A DNA stretch of 11,019 nt from Phycisphaerae bacterium (GCA_030630315.1 DAOVNI010000018.1:1-11019); one strand, 5' to 3'. Counted from the first letter of the stretch, positions 1-7,085 are shown. Made by a program: numbers and translations. Notes: generated by a model not told the origin, from the sequence alone.

Positions 1-377
1 GTGTAAGCGGATTTTACCTGCGATAAAATCTGATTTTCACCAACGGTTTGCGAATCAAGACCGGCGGCCACTTCGAAAAGATGGCGAACAATATCAATCC
101 CTGTTTTTGTCCGGCTATATTTACGCCAGGTATCGACGGCACCAGGGCGGAGTTGCCCGATAAGGTCTGTTAGAAACGCGTTACAATCGAAACTCTTTCC
201 GGCATAAATATAGAATTCAATTCGATTGCAGGTCTCAAGAATCGCGGCCTCGCTAATCGCCTCTTCGGCGTGCATTTTTTTCAGCATAAAACGCCGCTGC
301 TCGTCGGTAAAAGTAGCTTTTTCGCGTACCTGCACAGGACAATTGTGATAAGTTATATTGTTCAAAACAAGCTTCAT
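1..377 (-). CDS. hemA: Glutamyl-tRNA reductase HemA, N-terminal part (cut by window edge)
   Basis: Reduces glutamyl-tRNA(Glu) to glutamate-1-semialdehyde with NADPH, the first committed step of tetrapyrrole synthesis by the C5 route, in the cytoplasm. My reverse-strand translation gives 125 complete residues starting MKLVLNNITYHNCPVQVREK. The catalytic motif ILETCNRIEFY lies near residues 46-56, with Cys50 at the position of the family's nucleophile. The second signature, HLFEVAAGLDSQTVGENQIL, lies near 99-118, where His99 and the GLDS..(L/V)GE.QIL block are typical of GluTR. Start ATG at 377-375 has AGGA at 390-387 with 9 bases between. The dehydrogenase and dimerisation domains lie beyond position 1. 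It diverges from resB, which fits a heme/cytochrome neighbourhood. Identification is firm; only completeness is unknown. Confidence 0.95.
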   Translation of the reverse strand, partial: MKLVLNNITYHNCPVQVREKATFTDEQRRFMLKKMHAEEAISEAAILETCNRIEFYIYAGKSFDCNAFLTDLIGQLRPGAVDTWRKYSRTKTGIDIVRHLFEVAAGLDSQTVGENQILSQVKSAY

Positions 378-409
378 TCGTGCCGTTCCTGACCCTTTTT
401 TATCATTCG

Positions 410-445
410 ATTATACATTGTAAGCAAAGTAATTATAAATATCAA
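410..445 (-). promoter_or_regulatory. Probable hemA promoter
   Basis: On the minus strand TTGATA (445-440) is followed after exactly 17 bases by TACAAT (422-417). A perfect TATAAT overlaps just downstream (415-410). The 5' leader to the hemA ATG would be about 30-35 nt. This is read from sigma-70 consensus only. Confidence 0.5.
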
Positions 446-669
446 TTTTTTTTCATTGCATAAATCCGAAACTCGAATCCGTCCCGTCTGAAGCCGGGCC
501 GGACCTGGACGGTATCGAAATTCTCCGCAGTCCGCTTGTCCACAGGATGCCTTACGGCAGGGACGCCTTGCGGCGGAAACAAATCCGAAATTCAAATATC
601 AAATGCTCAAAACCCTATTTAGTCTGTTCGTGTTTCAGATTTCGATATTTGTCTTCTTGTCGAATATCC
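446..669. repeat. hemA-resB intergenic region with degenerate dispersed-type repeats
   Basis: No convincing gene lies in the 428 bp between hemA and resB. The segment holds two direct copies of AAATCCGAAA(C/T)TC(G/A)AAT, at 462-478 and 581-597 (15 of 17 identical). The second copy sits in AT-rich sequence containing CAAATATC (593-600), echoed in inverse as GATATTTG near 644-651. Such CGAAATTC-rich blocks resemble dispersed intergenic repeats seen in many environmental genomes. Family membership is from memory and unverified. Short open frames across it (for example 547-798 plus) show no recognisable protein. Confidence 0.5.
546..577. repeat. Two tandem 16-bp degenerate units
   Basis: GATGCCTTACGGCAGG (546-561) is followed directly by GACGCCTTGCGGCGGA (562-577), 12 of 16 identical. 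The units sit in a GC-rich island between the two AAATCCGAAA repeats. Function unknown. Confidence 0.5.
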
Positions 670-698
670 TTGCAAATAGCCCTGTTTTTTGGCATAAT
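670..698 (+). promoter_or_regulatory. Probable resB promoter
   Basis: TTGCAA (670-675), a 17-base spacer, then CATAAT (693-698). It would give a leader of about 100 nt to the resB ATG at 806, and this leader contains both palindromes at 743-763 and 777-796. Consensus match only. Confidence 0.45.
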
Positions 699-740
699 CA
701 CTTTGCAGTCAGTCGTTGCGGTGGCGGCGATGGGTAAACA

Positions 741-770
741 AACCCCCAGGATAAACCTGGGGGCTAAACA
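741..770 (+). repeat. Palindromic repeat, copy 1 (C5...ATAAA...G5-CTAAAC)
   Basis: Perfect 8-bp stem CCCCCAGG (743-750) / CCTGGGGG (756-763) with loop ATAAA and tail CTAAACA. A second copy with the same architecture lies at the other end of resB (1829-1854), in the same orientation. The shared loop and tail with different stem bases but kept pairing point to a REP-like element, not a coincidence. Confidence 0.7.
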
Positions 771-776
771 ACCTGG

Positions 777-796
777 ATTCCTGCTTGCGCAGGAAT
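777..796 (+). repeat. Hairpin ATTCCTGC-TTGC-GCAGGAAT covering the resB ribosome-binding site
   Basis: Perfect 8-bp inverted repeat, 777-784 with 789-796, loop TTGC. It resembles the common dispersed GGATTCC(Y)GC...GC(R)GGAATGAC palindromes of bacterial intergenic regions (recollection, not searched). Its 3' arm contains AGGAA (791-795), the only Shine-Dalgarno-like sequence for the resB ATG at 806, 10 bases away. The hairpin therefore could both supply and mask that site. Confidence 0.65.
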
Positions 797-805
797 GACA
801 ATAAG

Positions 806-1852
806 ATGGGCGTAAAGGAAAGCTCTAAAAAGAAGTTTAGACGTGCCGTGATGTGGTCTGCTCTGACGCTGGTCATATTGTTGATTTTCCTGTCGGTCTA
901 CGGGGCGTTTATCGGCGCCGAGCGGACAAGAAATCTCGTCAACTCTCTGCCGTTGACGGTTTACTGGTTGGCCTGGGCGCTTATGCTGATAACAGGGCTT
1001 GCAGCATTTCGGCGACTGATTCGGGTGCCTTCACTTCTGCTAATCCACGCCGGCTGCGTGCTCATTCTCGCAGGGGCTATGTGGGGCTCGGACGCCGGAC
1101 ATAAACTCCAGAAACAGCTCTTCGGAATCGACAAAATTCGCACAGGCCGTATGGCGATCTACGAGGGGGACTCCAAAAATTTCGTCGCTCTGGAAAACGG
1201 CCAACAAACCAAAGAATTGCCTTTCTCCGTGAAACTTAAGGACTTCCGAATAGAATATTACAAGCCGGAGTACTTGTGGGTCCAAAGTGACGAGGGCCGG
1301 AGCTGGAAAATTGCTGTCGAAATAAATAGAGAATTCCCGCTGGGCGATGATTTTGGGACGATGACAATCCTAAGAAAGTTCGAGAACTTCAAGATTACAA
1401 TTGAGGGTGGAATAGTATATGACGACCTCGAACCTGGCTATAACCCGGCTCTTGAAGTGCAAATTAGGCACATGGATGGTACTGTGACGACGCAGTATGC
1501 TTTCGAGCGTTCCCCCGGCCACATCCACCCTGAAGATAAATTTGTGCTGCGGTACCAGAGAATCATCAGCGATTACATAAGCGAACTGCAGATAATTGAA
1601 AACAACAAAGTCGTTGCCGAGAAGAACATTGAAGTAAATCATCCCCTGCACTACGGCGGATACCATTTCTACCAGCATTCTTACGACGCCAAAGCGGGCC
1701 AATACACTGTTCTCGAGGTCACTTCGGACACCGGCCTGGTGTTGGTCTATGGCGGATACCTGATGCTCTGCATCGGAGTTTTCTGGCATCTGTGGCTAAG
1801 GGACATATTTACAGGACAGAAAATAAAACCCCCCAATAAATTGGGGGGCTAA
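806..1852 (+). CDS. resB: ResB-like cytochrome c biogenesis protein (System II, Ccs1 type)
   Basis: Membrane protein of the System II cytochrome c maturation pathway, whose partner CcsA delivers heme to apocytochrome outside the membrane. The 348-residue product has three N-terminal membrane spans (about 16-37, 51-71, 75-94), a long extracytoplasmic region, and a fourth span near 309-330. Just before the last span is the family-like block IEVNHPLHYGGYHFYQHSYD followed by SDTGLVLVYGGYLML, characteristic of ResB/Ccs1. I chose ATG 806 over the upstream TTG 785 because AGGAA at 791-795 sits 10 bases before it. No ccsA lies next to it on this side; the next gene is convergent, so its partner must be elsewhere. 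The last residues, PPNKLGG, and the stop codon are encoded by a palindromic repeat (1829-1854), probably a non-conserved tail. Family assignment good; exact symbol less so. Confidence 0.8.
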   Translation: MGVKESSKKKFRRAVMWSALTLVILLIFLSVYGAFIGAERTRNLVNSLPLTVYWLAWALMLITGLAAFRRLIRVPSLLLIHAGCVLILAGAMWGSDAGHKLQKQLFGIDKIRTGRMAIYEGDSKNFVALENGQQTKELPFSVKLKDFRIEYYKPEYLWVQSDEGRSWKIAVEINREFPLGDDFGTMTILRKFENFKITIEGGIVYDDLEPGYNPALEVQIRHMDGTVTTQYAFERSPGHIHPEDKFVLRYQRIISDYISELQIIENNKVVAEKNIEVNHPLHYGGYHFYQHSYDAKAGQYTVLEVTSDTGLVLVYGGYLMLCIGVFWHLWLRDIFTGQKIKPPNKLGG

Positions 1853-1854
1853 AC
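1829..1854. repeat. Palindromic repeat, copy 2; also terminator-like for the minus-strand gene
   Basis: Perfect 8-bp stem CCCCCCAA (1829-1836) / TTGGGGGG (1841-1848), loop TAAA, then CTAAAC as in copy 1 at 741-770. The resB stop TAA (1850-1852) lies in the tail. Read on the minus strand the hairpin is followed by TTTTATTTT, so it has the form of an intrinsic terminator for the Tat-signal gene ending at 1894. On the plus strand no T-tract follows directly. Confidence 0.65.
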
Positions 1855-1893
1855 CTGAATATTTTTGAGCTAAACAACAGGTGCCGAGGTGCT

Positions 1894-3495
1894 TCAGCCG
1901 GTCGTGATGTTCTGCCATTGGATTCCGACCTTCTTGAGGGCGTAGCCGACTTCGCGGAGGTAATCGCCGTAGCAAATCATCCAGTGGAACCCCTGCATAT
2001 CTTCCAGCACCTTGCGCCAATCCCCTTCAATCTCAATATCAATCTGCGAGCGACAGATGTCGTAGAAGGGATGGTCAATGATTTTCGCTCTGAATCCTAT
2101 CCACTTCTTGGAGCTGAAACTGGGGATGAGGTTTGTGATGAGCTGGCCTTTGCTCATATTGACTTTGGGAGCAGCACCGTAATCCGACTCAAAGTGCGTG
2201 AGGATTTTCGTCGGCTCAAAATCTTTGCCGTTCATTCTCCTGGGAGCGGTGCAGTGGGCACAAGTGACGACGCCATCGTGGGGGTGGGTCGGGTCCTGCA
2301 GGAAAGACGGCTTGCCGGAGATGTAACGCAGGAGAATGCCGGAAGGAATGACCACAAAATCGGATTCGCAAAATGCCATTAGCCCTTCATCATTGATGAG
2401 ACTCAAGGGCATACAAGCTGTTGTCCGGGACATCGGGATGATTGTCCCCATACAGTGATGGACGGTAAGGGCAGGTGCGTCTTCTCTCTCCATAAGCTCT
2501 TTGAAGACCTTCGTCAACAGGAAAGCATTGACGAGGAATTTCTTGTCGGTGTGCAAAGACACACCCTTTTGAGCGAGATATTCATCGGTCTGGCGTTGGG
2601 CTTCTTTGACAGCTTTTTGGTCGTTCAGGTTCTTCTTAATCATCGGCTCGAGTTCCTTGTAAGTTACCGGCTTTATGTCGAGCTTCCAGATTTCCCTCGC
2701 TGTCTTGGGGCCAAGTTTGTAGCCGACGCCCCATCCGCCTGGGCCGCCAATAGCCACAATTTTCGTACCGAGAGTGTTCTTGAGCCCGTAAAGCGCCCTC
2801 AGCCGCCAGAGGACCTCGCCGTAGTCGTCCACGACAATGTCCCAGACATCCATCCCCGGCTCCTTGTACTCGTCCGTAGTCTTCCGCAGAAAGCGAGGGT
2901 GAGCGATTTCGTACCACAGATATACAGGGCCGGATTTATGCCTCAAAAACATCACGCTTGGCTTGCCGGAAGCGGCAATGGTTTCGAGCCAACCTTGCCT
3001 CCCACTCGCCGCATAAACCAGAATGACGTCGCAGTCGCTGTCTTTCACGGCAGCAGCCTGTCCGCCGTTATTCACCCTTGCCAATGGCAGAATCTCCATC
3101 GGAAAGTCCGCCGACGACGCCAGCTTTTTCAACTCCTGCTCAATCTTGCCGGCCTCGGTGTCCACATCGTTCTGGTTGTGCAGCCCGCCCCAGGACCGCC
3201 AGCTCGTGGCTTCCCTCCTTCGGGCGATAGAATAGACCAGAGCTGGTTTTACTCTAAGTGGGGTCCCAATGCGCAGACCCATTCCGGGAATGGGCTTTGG
3301 TAAAGCCCCATGAGTTTGAGACGTTAGCGCCAACGCTCCCAAGCCCGCCGCGCCCAGTCCGGCGAGAAAATCCCGCCGGGACATACCGAAGAAGTCCTTT
3401 TCGTTAATGTTCGGCACTCCGTGAGAGCAGCAGTGATGAGAGGCGTGCTTTGCACAACTCGACTGATTTTTCTTTTCACCCATTTCTTGTTTCAT
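1894..3495 (-). CDS. Tat-exported protein with L-fucose/L-arabinose isomerase-like C-terminal region
   Basis: The 533-residue product carries a twin-arginine signal, MSRRDFLAGLGAAGLGALAL, at about 38-57, so it is probably exported folded. Residues about 84-260 look like an alpha/beta domain (ALVYSI, DVILVYAASG, TKIVAIGGPGGWG). Residues about 345-530 resemble the FucI/AraA C-terminal region: INDEGLMAFCESD (367-379), VVTCAHC (409-415), DICRSQIDIEIEGDW (479-493) and GFHWMICYGDYLREVGYALKKVGI (502-525). E370, E377 or D379, H414 and H504 are candidate metal or catalytic residues by analogy; I cannot align them exactly. Known FucI/AraA enzymes are cytoplasmic, so export is unusual and the substrate is unknown. 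Start 3495 is preferred for its AAGGGG at 3507-3502. A second start at 3384, directly before the RR motif, also has AAGGA upstream. From 3495 the signal has a 37-residue Cys/His-rich preamble. Confidence 0.65.
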   Translation of the reverse strand: MKQEMGEKKNQSSCAKHASHHCCSHGVPNINEKDFFGMSRRDFLAGLGAAGLGALALTSQTHGALPKPIPGMGLRIGTPLRVKPALVYSIARRREATSWRSWGGLHNQNDVDTEAGKIEQELKKLASSADFPMEILPLARVNNGGQAAAVKDSDCDVILVYAASGRQGWLETIAASGKPSVMFLRHKSGPVYLWYEIAHPRFLRKTTDEYKEPGMDVWDIVVDDYGEVLWRLRALYGLKNTLGTKIVAIGGPGGWGVGYKLGPKTAREIWKLDIKPVTYKELEPMIKKNLNDQKAVKEAQRQTDEYLAQKGVSLHTDKKFLVNAFLLTKVFKELMEREDAPALTVHHCMGTIIPMSRTTACMPLSLINDEGLMAFCESDFVVIPSGILLRYISGKPSFLQDPTHPHDGVVTCAHCTAPRRMNGKDFEPTKILTHFESDYGAAPKVNMSKGQLITNLIPSFSSKKWIGFRAKIIDHPFYDICRSQIDIEIEGDWRKVLEDMQGFHWMICYGDYLREVGYALKKVGIQWQNITTG

Positions 3496-3598
3496 AATTA
3501 ACCCCTTTCCTTTATGTGAAACTGTTCTTTAAAGAGCAAAATACTTGCTTGTTATGAGTGTTCCTCCGGCAACAACCACAAGCATATTCAACCATAAA

Positions 3599-3668
3599 AG
3601 TCTACCAGAGTGTCAAATTGAAGTCAAGAAAGTTATCGGACGATAAATAATTTTTATAGGTTATCGAA
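3599..3668 (-). promoter_or_regulatory. Upstream module, copy A: promoter plus TTATCG palindrome
   Basis: On the minus strand TTGACT (3627-3622), a 17-base spacer and TAGACT (3604-3599) form a sigma-70-like promoter about 100 nt before the Tat-signal gene. Directly upstream lies the perfect palindrome TTATCG-GA-CGATAA (3633-3646), with a further TTATCGAA at 3661-3668. The stretch 3603-3646 matches 7272-7315 at 36 of 44 positions without gaps, and GGTTATCGAA recurs in both copies. Recurrence upstream of two exported-protein genes supports an operator-promoter unit. A dispersed repeat is the alternative. Confidence 0.6.
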
Positions 3669-3681
3669 TCTGTGGATAAAC

Positions 3682-3718
3682 AAAAAGGGCTGTGAGCTTT
3701 TTTGCCCACAGCCCCTTT
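3682..3718 (-). terminator. Intrinsic terminator of the peptidase-dockerin gene
   Basis: Minus-strand hairpin with stem GGGCTGTG/CACAGCCC (3714-3707 with 3694-3687), extended by GC pairs around an A/C mismatch and by flanking A-T pairs, and a loop of six A. It is followed by TTTTTGTTT. It lies about 40 bases past the stop at 3755. Confidence 0.8.
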
Positions 3719-3754
3719 GCCGTCGTATAAGCTAATACGCTGCACTTACGTAGA

Positions 3755-6700
3755 TTACGGCACCGGCGCCACCGCCAGCCAGTTATTGGCCAGGATGGCA
3801 AGGTCTCGGAAGTTAACTGTCATGTCGGTGTTCAAGTCTCCCGGAATTGGGTTATCCTCGTACGCCGGCTCATTGGTAGTCAACTCAAAGGCCACATCCC
3901 ACGAGACACTATCCGCAGTAGGATATGGAGGATGCTGGATCGGAACTCCCGCCATCCACTTGGTTGTACCGACCACTGGCGGCCAGGGGTCGAGCTGCTG
4001 GATAATGACGGCGTCGTCCTCGAAATACCACGGCCTGGTCTTCCAGCCCCAGTGCCACTCAGTCTCATCATCATCCCATCTTGGCGCGATGCTCAGCCAG
4101 TAGATTCGGGGGTTGTCGGGGTCGTCACTGGGTTCCTGATAGAACCATTCACCCTGAGAAAGAAGCTGGGTGAACTGGAAGCATGCTTCCATAGACTCAT
4201 CGTGTCCGGGCTCGGTTGGCAAATTGGGATTTACGTCCAGCTTCCGCGGGTCTCTGTCGTATCCGGCAAAGTTCCACACAAAGTTGTCGCAATAGTTTTC
4301 CCATATTAGCACACCCGGATGGCTGAACGGTTCCGCACCGACGGCGCCAGGCACATTGGTCCAGATGCCGATATGGAAGACCCTGGGCAATGCCGGCGGA
4401 AACGGCTGAGTCCAGGAAGTATAATTTCCTGCAGCATCATCTTTGAAGTACGAACCCCACCAGTGGATGTCTGTAATAGGCCGATTATCTTTGCATTCCC
4501 AATCATCGGCCACAATCGGCGGATTCCTGTAGTCGGAATACTCATCCCAGCCCTGAATTATGGGCGGGTCATCAGTCGGGTCCAATACCACGGGCGGCTG
4601 AGACCACTTCTTGTAAATTCCCTTCTCAACAGTGGTTTTCGGAGAAACCAGTATCCAGTGCCAGTAGTTCCACAAGAACTGGAACCCACCAGGTTGTGGC
4701 GCCGGGTTTGGTCCTCCGATCCAGGTGCCGTTTTCATCCACACAAAGCCAGGTCACGGTTGCCAGGTTGAAGGCCAGATTATTCGTGTATCCGTCAGCTT
4801 TCGGGGTCGCCGCCGTCATGCCCGTCTTCGACGTGTCAATCTTTAGCACCGTTGGCGTGTTCCACGGGATGGTCTTTCCGGGTCCGCAGTCCCAGCTCCA
4901 GGAACGAACCGGGCCGGTTCCAGCGGGCGGATTTCCAAGACCGAAGGAGACCTTGTTAATCTGGGTGCCCGGATTGAGCATCGCCCACTGGGGTGCTGTT
5001 ACCACAAGCGTGATAATGCAGTTTGTCAGGTCAGGGTCCTTGTCATATTTAACCACCCAGGCACTGGTAGAACTACCTTCACTGTTGCCCCAGGCCATTA
5101 CGAGACCAGCGTCATTCGGCTCTAAACCGCCTTCGCCGCCACCTTCATATACATACAGCTCCGAAGGAATAAATGGGTCTTGAGGATATGGCTCGCCCTC
5201 GACTTTAACCTCTATGTTGTCAGGATTCCATTGCCGCAGATAGCCTTCGCCCTCTTCTAATGTCATTGCCCTGACAAGCCCCTCTGCCAGAGCGTTGACC
5301 CACTCATTATACACGTCGAGGAAAAGATATGGCAGAAGCACTCCTATCTCTTCCTCAATAGGACACTCAATCACGAAGCGCTCAAGCTCCATACCGTCAA
5401 CACGTGGGGTGCCGGTGGATTCATCAATGGTTGAGGTGTGCATCGGGTCCGATGCGCTGTCGGTCTGGTTATCGTCAAACAAGTCCAGCTCAATTGTGCC
5501 GTCGCATCTTACGCGCAGGCCCGCCAGGACCTCAACGTGTCCCTTCAGGTCCATCTCGATGTCCTGGCCCCTGTTAAGCTCGTTAATCAGGTCGTCGAGC
5601 TTAGCGTCGGTCAACGGGGGCTCGATATACCTGGTCGTAACAATGTTTGTGAAATACGGCAACGACTGCTTCTTCTGGTACCAGTTTGAGGACGTTCCGC
5701 TTGAAGTGGTGCCTATTTGGCCGGCAACAGCGCTGATGCTCGTGTCCACTGTTGCATCGATACCACCTGTGGCCTTGAGGTATGTCAAGCTGTTTGAAAT
5801 CGCCCCGGGAGCACAATAATTAGTCTGCTGTGGTTGATTGACAAACTGGTCCAGGTTCGGCAGCTTGCCCGACTTTTTGACAACGCAAAGGCGTGGGAGT
5901 GGATATACTAAATCAGGAAGCGGACCGACGATAACGTCTTCTTCACCACCGACCTGATATGGAACGGCGGTCACCTCCGTTGTCATTGGTTCTGCCATAG
6001 GCGGCTCCTGTTGCGGCTCGTCGTTAATCGAATACACGTAAGTCAACTCAGGGACAGGGTGTGGCTGGGGAACTCCCTCATCAGCCAGGATATCAAAAAA
6101 GCTCGAAATCGTTTGAGGCCCACCTGTGGTTTCAATACTCATATTCCGAATGACCGGTGTAAATCGCTGGTCCCGGTTTGTATCCACACTTAAATTGAGG
6201 TAATAGGTGCCGCGCGGCTGGTTTATTTCCAATGTTACGCGGCCCCAGGAACTATCGGTCACGGGGTCGAAGGGGCCAACCCAGTCTAATTGCTCGAAAA
6301 CCAGCTGAGGCGGCTGCGGAATGAGCTCAATCTCACCGTCCCGGGAAAGTATTCCGTTTAACGGTGTGGTTGAGAACGGGCCACTGGCTGGTCCACATGG
6401 ATCAAACGTGATGGGTGTGGTGCCGATGAGGTAGCCCGGCAGTTCGGGATGCATTCCGTTGTTGATATCATACTCGTCCAATACTACTCCGGAATACTTG
6501 TCCCGCCATACTTCCGGGTCCACCACGATGTATACCCGCTGGATCTTGCCGGTGGGGTCACCAACAGAGATTATTGGCGGAATAGCACCTGCCACCTGTG
6601 CATCAATCCACGGTGGCAGCTCCTTCAGCTCCCAATTGGCCCCATTCCAGCCGGGCAGGGCAATCTTAATGTGGTCGTGGTTGCCACACCCGAAGGACGG

Positions 6701-6973
6701 GTCCCACTCGAAATCGAAGATAACGTCATTGTAGGGGGCACCAGGGAGGTGGCCGATGTACTTCTTGCAATTCTTGGCTTCGCCCTCGAATAGCAGCAAC
6801 CGCCGTACACAATCTTTGGTTGCCCATACCTCCAGGTCTCCACCGGGACAATCAGGGTATGTAAAATGAAACGACCATCTGGCCGCGTCGGCTGTTTGAA
6901 TGGAGCTACCCATTAAGGCAAGCCAGCCTACAACAGTACAAACAATTAACAATTTCAACTTCACACTTCTCAT
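3755..6973 (-). CDS. Secreted protein with C39-like cysteine peptidase domain and C-terminal half-dockerin
   Basis: The 1072-residue product begins with a Sec signal peptide, MRSVKLKLLIVCTVVGWLAL, with likely cleavage after TADA (about 26-30). Residues about 370-505 look like a papain-fold C39-type domain: QPQQTNYCAPGAISNSL has the expected Gln and Cys387 (Q.....C.P.A..N.L), GHVEVLAGLRVRCDG supplies His479, and LDLFDDNQ (496-503) could give the Asp/Asn of the triad. Residues about 680-1035 are Trp-rich and extracellular in style. The block ADDWECKDNRPITDIHWWGSY (about 822-842) followed by FHIGIWTNVP and HPGVLIWE resembles a secreted beta-rich family frequent in planctomycetes (DUF7901-like, from memory). 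The end, PGDLNTDMTVNFRDLAIL (about 1044-1061), is one calcium-binding dockerin-type half. I chose ATG 6973 over the upstream TTG 6988 because GGAGG at 6986-6982 is 8 bases before the ATG. Substrate unknown. Confidence 0.7.
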   Translation of the reverse strand: MRSVKLKLLIVCTVVGWLALMGSSIQTADAARWSFHFTYPDCPGGDLEVWATKDCVRRLLLFEGEAKNCKKYIGHLPGAPYNDVIFDFEWDPSFGCGNHDHIKIALPGWNGANWELKELPPWIDAQVAGAIPPIISVGDPTGKIQRVYIVVDPEVWRDKYSGVVLDEYDINNGMHPELPGYLIGTTPITFDPCGPASGPFSTTPLNGILSRDGEIELIPQPPQLVFEQLDWVGPFDPVTDSSWGRVTLEINQPRGTYYLNLSVDTNRDQRFTPVIRNMSIETTGGPQTISSFFDILADEGVPQPHPVPELTYVYSINDEPQQEPPMAEPMTTEVTAVPYQVGGEEDVIVGPLPDLVYPLPRLCVVKKSGKLPNLDQFVNQPQQTNYCAPGAISNSLTYLKATGGIDATVDTSISAVAGQIGTTSSGTSSNWYQKKQSLPYFTNIVTTRYIEPPLTDAKLDDLINELNRGQDIEMDLKGHVEVLAGLRVRCDGTIELDLFDDNQTDSASDPMHTSTIDESTGTPRVDGMELERFVIECPIEEEIGVLLPYLFLDVYNEWVNALAEGLVRAMTLEEGEGYLRQWNPDNIEVKVEGEPYPQDPFIPSELYVYEGGGEGGLEPNDAGLVMAWGNSEGSSTSAWVVKYDKDPDLTNCIITLVVTAPQWAMLNPGTQINKVSFGLGNPPAGTGPVRSWSWDCGPGKTIPWNTPTVLKIDTSKTGMTAATPKADGYTNNLAFNLATVTWLCVDENGTWIGGPNPAPQPGGFQFLWNYWHWILVSPKTTVEKGIYKKWSQPPVVLDPTDDPPIIQGWDEYSDYRNPPIVADDWECKDNRPITDIHWWGSYFKDDAAGNYTSWTQPFPPALPRVFHIGIWTNVPGAVGAEPFSHPGVLIWENYCDNFVWNFAGYDRDPRKLDVNPNLPTEPGHDESMEACFQFTQLLSQGEWFYQEPSDDPDNPRIYWLSIAPRWDDDETEWHWGWKTRPWYFEDDAVIIQQLDPWPPVVGTTKWMAGVPIQHPPYPTADSVSWDVAFELTTNEPAYEDNPIPGDLNTDMTVNFRDLAILANNWLAVAPVP

Positions 6974-7023
6974 AATCAAATCCTCCAAAAAAGTGTTAAA
7001 AATGTTTACTCGTTACAACTTTT

Positions 7024-7043
7024 CCTGCGGCACCGGCCGCAGG
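7024..7043. other. Perfect GC-rich hairpin in the leader of the peptidase-dockerin gene
   Basis: CCTGCGGC (7024-7031) pairs perfectly with GCCGCAGG (7036-7043) around a 4-base loop. It ends about 50 bases upstream of the ATG at 6973 and 38 bases before the SD, so it does not mask the ribosome-binding site directly. Confidence 0.6.
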
Positions 7044-7085
7044 TAATCTTTCCGCCGTTCACGTTGTGTGCGCAAGCGGCATACG

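Noticed and set aside
547..798. 83-codon open frame upstream of resB
   Set aside because: It crosses repeats and both palindromes, has no good SD, and shows no protein-like pattern.
785..805. Upstream TTG start for resB
   Set aside because: It lies in the hairpin loop with no SD before it; ATG 806 has AGGAA at 10 bases.
2455..3303. Long plus-strand open frame (282 codons) opposite the Tat-signal gene
   Set aside because: It lies wholly antisense to a well-supported gene, has no recognisable domain, and its composition is that of a reverse-frame shadow.
3671..3679. Perfect DnaA-box sequence (TTATCCACA on the minus strand)
   Set aside because: Only one such box noticed, no cluster, no AT-rich unwinding region and no dnaA/dnaN nearby; one 9-mer is compatible with chance.
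6974..6988. Upstream TTG start for the peptidase-dockerin gene
   Set aside because: It would include the GGAGG ribosome-binding site as codons; ATG 6973 has ideal spacing and starts a clean signal peptide.
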